Positions 58,093 through 64,000 of a DNA stretch of 64,000 nucleotides are shown one piece after another. Every line of letters starts with the position of its first letter. Position 1 is the stretch's first letter. The notes below the pieces were generated by a model. That model was given only the letters and a program-made list of their open reading frames with translations, was not told the origin of the DNA and did not search any database. This stretch comes from an uncultured Lachnospiraceae bacterium (GTDB taxonomy: Bacteria > Bacillota > Clostridia > Lachnospirales > Lachnospiraceae): positions 29,349 to 93,348 of the forward strand of contig CANOFW010000010.1 in the NCBI GenBank assembly GCA_947565425.1, given 5' to 3'. A program made the translations under genes and the position numbers.

Positions 58093-59208
58093 ATGGATAA
58101 ATTAAATATAGCCAAGAATATCGTACGCCTTAGGCATGAGAAGAAAATAACACAAGAATGGCTGGCTGATTTTATCGGCGTTACGAAAGCGTCAGTTTCC
58201 AAATGGGAGACAGGACAGAGTATGCCGGACGTTGCCACCCTGCCACGGCTTGCAGCTTTTTTTGACGTAACTGTCGATGAACTAATCGGCTATGTTCCGC
58301 AGTTGTCGAAAGAGCAGATTCATAAATTGTATCAGGAGTTTGCCAGAAAATTTGCCGATGATCCCTTTGAAGAAGTTATGGCAGAGACACGGATTTATGT
58401 GAAGAAATATTATTCCTGTTATCCATTTCTTTTTCAAGTCTGTGTCCTCTGGCTGAATCATTTTGCGTTGGCAAAGGGAAGACAGCGGCAGACAGAAATA
58501 TTGGTCTCCATCACTCAGTTGTGTGAGCATATTAAGGAGAATTGTCGTGATGTGAGGATTTCAGATGATGTCATCGTCTTACAGGCAATGGTCCATTTGC
58601 AGCTTGGGCGTACCAAAGAGGTGGTGGATGCCTTAGAAGAAATGACGAGACCGGACCGCTTGATGGGGCAGAGCGGAATTGTTCTCATGCAGGCATATAG
58701 GATGGCGGGCGAGAGTGATAAGGCGGAAAGCCTCATGCAGATTAGCATGTACAATGCGTTGCTGTCATTGGTGGGGGCTGCGGCGGAATATATTTCTGCG
58801 CATATCGACAATTTAGAGGATTGTCAGACGACCATCGCGCGCATTGAGAAAGTGGAGGAAATCTATCATCTTGGCAAGCTCAATCCCAATCTCATTGCTG
58901 GCTTTGCGTATCGGGCTGCCATTTGTTATGCGCATCACGGACAGAAGGAAAAATTACTTGCATATGTGAAGCAGTATGTGCAGTGCGTCAAGGAATTGTT
59001 TTCAGAGGATATTCTGCTCTTGCATGGAGATGCGTATTTCAACAAGATAGAGGAGTGGTTTGAGCAGGCGCCAAATGGAAGCCATGCGCCAAGGAACAGG
59101 CGGCTTGTCTTAGAAGAGGTAAAACTCTCTCTGGACAGTCCGGTGTTCGCGGCGCTGAATGGGGAGGCAGAGTTTGAACTTTTAAGAAAGGAATTAATAA
59201 AATTATGA
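58093..59208 (+). CDS. XRE-family regulator with TPR-like C-terminus
   Basis: The 371-residue protein has an N-terminal Cro/C1-type HTH (about 1-65). LNIAKNIVRLRHEKKITQEWLADFIGVTKASVSKWETG is the recognition region and FFDVTVDELIGY its end. About 300 helical residues with TPR-like spacing follow. This layout is typical of regulators placed directly before an ABC transporter operon, where the C-terminal part is thought to sense a peptide or antibiotic. AAGGAGGTG precedes the ATG at a good distance. The next gene's ATG overlaps the stop, so the whole set to 61116 is one operon. Confidence 0.88.
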   Translation: MDKLNIAKNIVRLRHEKKITQEWLADFIGVTKASVSKWETGQSMPDVATLPRLAAFFDVTVDELIGYVPQLSKEQIHKLYQEFARKFADDPFEEVMAETRIYVKKYYSCYPFLFQVCVLWLNHFALAKGRQRQTEILVSITQLCEHIKENCRDVRISDDVIVLQAMVHLQLGRTKEVVDALEEMTRPDRLMGQSGIVLMQAYRMAGESDKAESLMQISMYNALLSLVGAAAEYISAHIDNLEDCQTTIARIEKVEEIYHLGKLNPNLIAGFAYRAAICYAHHGQKEKLLAYVKQYVQCVKELFSEDILLLHGDAYFNKIEEWFEQAPNGSHAPRNRRLVLEEVKLSLDSPVFAALNGEAEFELLRKELIKL

Positions 59209-59417
59209 ATGCAAACATCAATATCTCAGAAATATTACCGTTTTTGATTCCGTTAATTGTTGTACAATTTTCACTTCTTGCCTATACTTTGTGGCATATC
59301 TTGACGCATGAGAATTACAAGTATGGGAACCGTACGGTATGGATTGTAGTTACGTTGATTGGTATGAATTTTGTGGGACCGATTCTCTATTTTGTCCTGG
59401 GCAGGGCGGAAGAGTAA
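59205..59417 (+). CDS. PLDc_N-domain small membrane protein
   Basis: The 70-residue protein has two transmembrane helices (about 8-30 and 42-66) and the ending GPILYFVLGRAEE, with the conserved WIVVTLIGMNFVGP, of the phospholipase D N-terminal (PLDc_N) domain family. Such small proteins are frequently encoded with ABC transporters of the bacitracin-export type. It overlaps the regulator's stop by 4 bases (ATGA) and precedes the ABC ATPase by 26 bases. Confidence 0.9.
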   Translation: MNANINISEILPFLIPLIVVQFSLLAYTLWHILTHENYKYGNRTVWIVVTLIGMNFVGPILYFVLGRAEE

Positions 59418-59443
59418 ACATGCGGTGAAACAGAAAGGAGAAA

Positions 59444-60349
59444 ATGGTGAATATTTTAGAAATCTCACATGTCAGTAAATCTTTTGGCAGTAATAAGGTA
59501 ATTCATGATTTGAGCTTTTCGGTGCCGGAACATGCTGTTTTTGGATTTATAGGGAAAAATGGCGCCGGTAAAACTACGACGATGAAAATGACACTTGGGC
59601 TTTTAAAAGCGGATGTGGGAGACATTTTTGTCAATGGGGAACAAGTTACATTTGGACAAAATCATACAAACCGTTTTATCGGTTATCTGCCGGATGTGCC
59701 GGAATTTTATGGTTTTATGACGCCGATGGAATATCTAAGATTGTGTGGTGAGATAACTGGTATGCCAGCAGCACAGATAAAAAAGAAATCCGCGGAGTTA
59801 TTGGAGCTGGTGGGGTTGAAAGAAGCGAAGAAGCGTATTCGCAGTTTTTCCCGTGGAATGAAGCAGAGGCTGGGGATTGCTCAGGCGTTACTGAATAGCC
59901 CCAGGCTGCTTATCTGTGATGAGCCGACGTCTGCGCTTGATCCACTTGGCAGGAAAGAAATTTTAGACATTTTACATTCCGTAAAGGAGCACACGACAGT
60001 GCTGTTTTCTACGCATATTCTTTCGGATGTGGAGCGTATCTGCGACCGCATTGCGTTTCTTCATGAGGGAAGCATTGCGCTCAAGGGAACGCTGGAAGAG
60101 ATCAGGACTATGCGAAGAAGTGAAAATATTGTGGTTGAATTCTTGAAACCAGAGGACGCTGCTTGGTTTGTGGGACTCTGTGAGGGCAGTGTGCAGACGC
60201 AGACAATGTTGGTTACAGTGTGTGACAGTAATGGGAACGCTATGCATAAAGTGATGCAGATATTGTTGCAGAATAAAATTTCCGTTGCGCGTATCGAACG
60301 TTTAGAGCCGACATTGGAAGATTTATTTTTGGAGGTGACAGGAACATGA
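59444..60349 (+). CDS. ABC transporter ATP-binding protein
   Basis: The 301-residue ATPase energises the permease encoded next to it. It has Walker A GKNGAGKTT (about 35-43), signature FSRGMKQRLGIAQALL (S-R-G-M in place of S-G-G-Q/E), Walker B LLICDEPTSALDPLG and switch histidine in FSTHILSDVERI. A C-terminal extension (about 215-301) is typical of the bacitracin/multidrug export group (CcmA-like). AAAGGAG lies just before the ATG. The substrate is not known; antibiotic or lantibiotic export is the usual role of this operon type. Confidence 0.93.
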   Translation: MVNILEISHVSKSFGSNKVIHDLSFSVPEHAVFGFIGKNGAGKTTTMKMTLGLLKADVGDIFVNGEQVTFGQNHTNRFIGYLPDVPEFYGFMTPMEYLRLCGEITGMPAAQIKKKSAELLELVGLKEAKKRIRSFSRGMKQRLGIAQALLNSPRLLICDEPTSALDPLGRKEILDILHSVKEHTTVLFSTHILSDVERICDRIAFLHEGSIALKGTLEEIRTMRRSENIVVEFLKPEDAAWFVGLCEGSVQTQTMLVTVCDSNGNAMHKVMQILLQNKISVARIERLEPTLEDLFLEVTGT

Positions 60350-61116
60350 GGCAATTGCTTGCATTTATGAGAAAAGAGCTTTTAGAGCAGTTTCGCACGG
60401 GGAAGCTGGTGTTATTACTCATTTGTTTTAGTCTATTTGGCATTATGAATCCGGCGATTGCCAAGCTCACGCCTTGGATGATGGAGATGATGTCGCAACA
60501 GCTTGCCGAGAGCGGTATGCAAATTACTGCGGTAGAGGTGGATGCACTGACTTCCTGGTCGCAATATTTTAAAAATATGCCCATGGCGTTGATTATATTT
60601 TTACTGTTATTTAGTGGAATCTTTACGACGGAGTATCAAAAAGGAACACTTATCAATGTCGTGACAAAAGGCATGAAACGGGGGAGAATTTTTGCTTCAA
60701 AGATGGTTGTGATGTTGGCAGTTTGGACGCTGGGATGTCTGATCTGTTATGGCATTACGTTTGCTTATAACGCTTACTTTTGGGATAACAGCGTGGCTCA
60801 TCATGTATTTTTTGCCGCCGTCTGTTTTTATCTGTTCGGCATGTGGTTGATTTCCGTTCTTGGCATGGCGTCCGTGTTCTGTAATTCTTCGGGAACGGTG
60901 ATGTTGGCATTAGGTGCGGCATTTGGCGTCTCCTATCTGCTGGGGCTGTTTCCTGTTCTAAAAGAGTATGTGCCGTCGTACCTTTTGCAATCTGCGGGTA
61001 TGCTGATAGGAAATGAGGAAGCAGCCAGTTATCTTCCGGCGGTCTTTGTTGCCATGGCGCTCTTTGCAACAGAGAGTATTATCTCAGTGCTTGTCTTTAA
61101 TAAAAAGAACCTGTAA
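60346..61116 (+). CDS. ABC transporter permease
   Basis: The 256-residue protein has six predicted transmembrane helices, the first near residues 19-38 and the last near 229-250, and a large loop before the second helix. It starts MRQLLAFMRKELLEQFRTGK, the usual opening of ABC-2-type permeases. Its ATG overlaps the ATPase stop by 4 bases, so the two are coupled. It is the last gene of the operon that begins with the HTH regulator at 58093; there is no clear terminator after it. Confidence 0.92.
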   Translation: MRQLLAFMRKELLEQFRTGKLVLLLICFSLFGIMNPAIAKLTPWMMEMMSQQLAESGMQITAVEVDALTSWSQYFKNMPMALIIFLLLFSGIFTTEYQKGTLINVVTKGMKRGRIFASKMVVMLAVWTLGCLICYGITFAYNAYFWDNSVAHHVFFAAVCFYLFGMWLISVLGMASVFCNSSGTVMLALGAAFGVSYLLGLFPVLKEYVPSYLLQSAGMLIGNEEAASYLPAVFVAMALFATESIISVLVFNKKNL

Positions 61117-61122
61117 ATATTA

Positions 61123-61554
61123 TTAATTCGTGATTGTGTTTAAAAATGCCTGAATGTAGGGGAGTGCGGCTCCAATTGAAATATTATATTCGGGCATTTT
61201 GCTTATCATCAAAAAATCTGCCGATTCAGGAAACGGGGTCGCCTGCCGGATTTTTTCATGAAGGAATGCGAGGGCTTCTTCACGTAAATAGGGTGCAAGA
61301 TAGCCTCCAAGAATAAAATCTGTATCATAGACCAGATGCAGGAGGTTGATGGCGTTTGCCAAATGAGAGAGGAAAATCTGCCAGCGTTTCAAAAAAGAGG
61401 GTTCTCTTTTTCGTACATTTTCAAAAAAATACTCCAGAGATTCTTTGTCTGTTAAGAGCGCCGTCAAAGAACAGAGGGTTTCCATGCATCCTGTTTTCCC
61501 ACAGTAGCATGGAAGGCCTTCAGACTGCATTTTAACAGGTTCTGATTTTGTCAT
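61123..61554 (-). pseudogene. Truncated ROK-family protein (C-terminal fragment)
   Basis: The 143-residue frame is the C-terminal part of a ROK kinase/repressor. The zinc motif CYCGKTGCMETLCS is present (positions C-x-C-x4-C), followed by the usual helical domain and the family's closing YNISIGAALPYIQ. An intact ROK protein has about 300-400 residues; the ATPase half with the GxG-type loop and the sugar-binding half are missing. Upstream, the same frame runs into a TAA after eight codons, so the 5' end was lost or decayed. It may have regulated or acted with the adjacent transporter remnant. Confidence 0.75.
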
Positions 61555-61642
61555 TGACGGTGCATTTACCTGTTTTTAAAGGCTCATATCGCAGTTATTG
61601 GGATAGTTGATTATATTTACAGTAAGCAGAAAGGCGAGAATT

Positions 61643-62508
61643 ATGAAAAAATGGGGAAAGCGTGTAGGATATGGGATTGGGGATCTTGGATGTAATTTAG
61701 TATCCAGTACGATGGCGTCCTATCTGATAGTTTTTTATACGGATGTATTTGGAATTACGGCCGCGGCTGCCGGCACAATGATGCTGGTAACAAAATTTAT
61801 TGATGCATTTACGGATACGGGTATGGGACTGATTGTAGACCGCACACATACCAAATGGGGACAGGGAAGACCGTATTTCCTGTTGGGGGCCGTGCCGTTT
61901 GCCGTATTCACTTTCCTGACTTTCTATATTCCAGATTTTGGGTCTCTGGTGGGGATTTTGGGTATACTGTCCGGGCTTCCAATGCTGCTTTTGCTGCCCT
62001 CTTTAGAAAAAAATATAGTAAAAGAAGTTTAGTGTTTTTCAACATTATTTTGTACATAGCGGGTGACCTGTTGATTTTCCTTGGTAAAAATTCGGGGGTT
62101 TGCCTGCTGGCAGGATTGATAATTACGGGACTTGGAATTTATGGTATTTTTGGCGTTACGTTTGCTATGCAGCCGGATGTTATTGATTATTCTGAATATA
62201 AGAAAAATGCAAGTGTGGCAGGTTTGATTGCAGCATTTCAGGGATTTTTTGTAAAAGGAGGAATGGGACTGACTAGTTTTATTATAGGGGCGTTTCTGAA
62301 AAATGGAGGATATGTTGCTAATGCAGTACAGACAGAAAAGGCTCTTTCTTACATTGAAATCTGCTTTATTTGGATTCCGGTTGTTTTATGTGTGCTGATC
62401 GCAGTGTGTACTTATTTTTACAAGTTGGATAGTATGCGCGGAGAAATGACAAAGGAATTGGAAGCGAGAAGAAATGCTGTATCAGATAAACGCTCTGTCT
62501 CAAGATAG
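61643..62508 (+). pseudogene. Broken GPH-family sugar:cation symporter (MelB/YicJ type)
   Basis: Two overlapping frames hold the ends of one transporter. The first (61643-62032) starts MKKWGKRVGYGIGDLG and keeps the DAFTDTGMGLIVDRT loop typical of GPH symporters. It then jumps to late-helix sequence (GILSGLPMLLLLPSL), so roughly 150-180 central residues are deleted. At a run of seven A (62006-62014 region) the frame shifts: one more A would join LPSLEK to KYSKRS in the second frame, which continues to 62508. A read-through would be about 288 residues against the usual 440-480. The start is ATG 61643 with AAGGCGAG upstream. Confidence 0.8.
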
Positions 62509-62594
62509 AAGAAATTTATATTAAACTATCATTCCCTACCAAAATCCCCATTTTACGCAATCTATCAAACCCATTACATCATCAAATCAACCAT

Positions 62595-62640
62595 TTTCCC
62601 TTGTTTTTGCCCTCATAGGACCAAAACAAGGGAAAGTTTT
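62595..62640. terminator. Bidirectional terminator before the integrase gene end
   Basis: TTTCCCTTGTTTT (62595-62607) pairs perfectly with AAAACAAGGGAAA (62623-62635) around a 15-base loop and is followed by TTTT. The stretch 62509-62594 holds no gene and could contain an attachment-site core, which I cannot delimit without the other end. Confidence 0.8.
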
Positions 62641-63938
62641 TAATTACCGCCCACCACCTTATCCAAAAGCCTTGCGGAAGTCCGTTTCGCCTCTCTGGTG
62701 GCATGGGCATAAACATTCATTGTGGTACTTACATCAGAGTGTCCCAGAAGTTCCTGCACATCTTTCGGGGCTGCCCCGTTTGATAACAGATTGCTCGTAT
62801 AGGTGTGCCGCAACTGGTGGAAGTGGAAATTTTCAAGCCCCTCTACGTGTTTCTGAATCAGCCTGCATACATTGGAGAGGGTTGCGGTTGATTCATAGGA
62901 ACCATCCTGACGTAAACATACAAAAGACAGTTCTTCGTAATCGTCCGGTATCTCCTCCGTACTTTGCAAAGAATACAGATCATAATGCGTCCTTCCCTTT
63001 TCCATTACTTTCTGATAGTAATTGCGGAAATACATTTCGCCACACTGGAAACGCTCTCTGTGCTGTTGCTTTCTGGCTTTTTTTAGTATCTCTGCCAGTG
63101 TGTCGCAGAAGTCCACTGTACGGATTTTTTTCCGCTTGGTTGCACCGATTTCCATCTTGTGGCGGGTGGCATTGTAACGCATACTCCGGCGGACGGTAAG
63201 ATACTGTTCCTCAAGGTTGATGTCCTGCCATGCCAGCCCGCATACCTCGCCAATGCGTAATCCAGTATAATAGGCTATCTGCACCGGCAGGAGTGCCGGA
63301 TTTCTTTTTTTACGGAGATAATCCGTTATCTCCGTGTACTGCTCATGGGTAATGGTCGGGATGTCTGTCTCATTTTCCGCATTTCCCTCAAACAGTTCCA
63401 CTTCCTCCTTTTTTACCCGCATGCGTACATACTGCATGGGATTAAAAGTAATATAGCGTTTCGGGAATACCGCAAACCGGAACGAGCCCCGCAGGACTGC
63501 CGAAAACTGGAGCATATAGTTTTTACTGATGGGCTGAGCCTCCGTTCCGTCCGGTCTTGTTCCTCCAAAAGACAGGAAATCAATATACTCCTGTAAATGG
63601 TCGGCAGTTATGCTTTTCAGCTTACGCTGTCCGATAGGATGTTTCTTAATCTGTCTGGCGGTAGTGGTATAGGCAATCAGCGTCCCAGTGCTTAATGTAC
63701 CGGGCTTTACTTCTTCCTCCAGCCATATATCCAGCATTTCCCCCAGCGTGATATTTTCCGTCTTTGCCACAAACTTCTTTTCCTCGTAATCCTCCATTGC
63801 CTTGCGGAGAAGTTTCTCCGTTTCTGACTTGCTCTCTGTTCCTGCGTACTCCTTCTGCACCAGATTTCCGCTCTCATTCTCCACATAAAAGCGGTAGTAC
63901 CATTTCTTTCCTTTTTTTCTTACAGAACCTTTTGCCAT
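62640..63938 (-). CDS. Tyrosine-type site-specific integrase
   Basis: The 432-residue recombinase has an N-terminal AP2-like arm-binding domain (about 1-55), a SAM-like core-binding domain (about 62-160) and a catalytic domain. R228 (TGLRIGE), Lys near 268-271 (TKRKK), H374-x2-R377 (FHQLRHTY), H400 (LGHSDVS) and the nucleophile Y410 (MNVYAH) are all present. This is the type found in ICEs of the Tn916/phage-integrase group. It should insert and excise a mobile element. Because it is read leftwards and lies at the right edge, its element probably extends beyond 64000. The decayed sugar genes next to it mark a plasticity zone. Confidence 0.93.
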   Translation of the reverse strand: MAKGSVRKKGKKWYYRFYVENESGNLVQKEYAGTESKSETEKLLRKAMEDYEEKKFVAKTENITLGEMLDIWLEEEVKPGTLSTGTLIAYTTTARQIKKHPIGQRKLKSITADHLQEYIDFLSFGGTRPDGTEAQPISKNYMLQFSAVLRGSFRFAVFPKRYITFNPMQYVRMRVKKEEVELFEGNAENETDIPTITHEQYTEITDYLRKKRNPALLPVQIAYYTGLRIGEVCGLAWQDINLEEQYLTVRRSMRYNATRHKMEIGATKRKKIRTVDFCDTLAEILKKARKQQHRERFQCGEMYFRNYYQKVMEKGRTHYDLYSLQSTEEIPDDYEELSFVCLRQDGSYESTATLSNVCRLIQKHVEGLENFHFHQLRHTYTSNLLSNGAAPKDVQELLGHSDVSTTMNVYAHATREAKRTSARLLDKVVGGN

Positions 63939-63958
63939 AATAAAATCTCCTTTCCTAG

Positions 63959-63977
63959 ACGCAATCTGTTATTGCGT
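63959..63977. promoter_or_regulatory. Short inverted repeat upstream of the integrase
   Basis: ACGCAA-TCTGTTA-TTGCGT (63959-63977) is a perfect 6-bp dyad with a 7-base spacer, about 20 bases before the integrase ATG and just beyond its AAAGGAG. It could be an operator or a recombinase-arm site. The sequence ends at 64000 and shows nothing more. Confidence 0.35.
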
Positions 63978-64000
63978 TGGCAATCGGAACTGATAGATAT

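Noticed and set aside
62509-62640. A specific attachment-site core before the integrase
   Set aside because: It cannot be delimited without the other junction.
1-64000. CRISPR arrays, rRNA and tRNA genes
   Set aside because: I saw no regularly spaced repeat-spacer pattern, and no sequence with rRNA or cloverleaf features; the 27-bp repeats at 49234 are coding.

Overview
The window is a chromosomal segment of a low-to-moderate G+C, Gram-positive anaerobe of the Clostridia, most likely a Lachnospiraceae-type gut bacterium. The grounds are AGGAGG-type ribosome binding sites throughout, a single-chain pyruvate:ferredoxin oxidoreductase, a histidine-less HPr-like protein, AgrC/AgrA-like signalling, WXG100 proteins with an EssC-type ATPase, and large Ig-like surface proteins. 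No species can be named from the sequence alone.

Left part (1-15 kb): housekeeping genes (YraN, PgeF), then an AT-rich two-gene McrBC type IV restriction unit whose McrB carries an EVE-like N-terminus. A 191-bp nested palindromic repeat follows. Next come an ABC-F ATPase (minus strand), a PAS/GGDEF/EAL c-di-GMP protein, NifJ with a clear promoter and terminator, and a small XRE regulator (minus strand).

Centre (15.4-44.1 kb): a continuous run of plus-strand genes that I read as one type VII (ESX/WXG100-like) secretion locus with its own phospho-signalling. In order: an HTH protein; a membrane S1C protease with a cytoplasmic FHA domain; a PP2C phosphatase; a Ser/Thr kinase; a small membrane protein; a 2357-residue modular surface protein; a second, divergent kinase with TPR-like repeats; a 35-residue membrane peptide; a TPR/carboxypeptidase-regulatory-like membrane protein; a membrane FHA protein; an EssC ATPase with FHA domains and three P-loop modules; a LytTR pseudo-receiver regulator; an unknown cytosolic protein; YukD; five WXG100-like proteins plus a coiled-coil protein; another membrane FHA protein; a DUF4176 protein; and a 372-residue candidate effector. 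EssA, EssB/YukC and EsaA are not recognisable. Both kinases share the kinase-TM-helical layout of EssB, so they may stand in for it (inference).

Right of this (44.1-52.3 kb): an AgrA/AgrC-like pair on the minus strand, divergent from a sorted-looking Ig-like surface protein, then a secreted DUF4353 carbohydrate-binding protein. From 52.3 to 61.1 kb: larC-larB (nickel-pincer cofactor), the HPr-like gene, a nuclease-helicase fusion of XPD/DinG type, and an HTH/PLDc_N/ABC transporter operon. From 61.1 to 64.0 kb: two decayed sugar-use genes (a ROK fragment and a GPH transporter with a deletion and a frameshift) and a tyrosine integrase that probably marks the edge of a mobile element continuing past the window.

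Several intergenic gaps carry members of a palindromic repeat family (near 5.6, 14.6, 18.7, 28.9, 49.6 and 54.6 kb).
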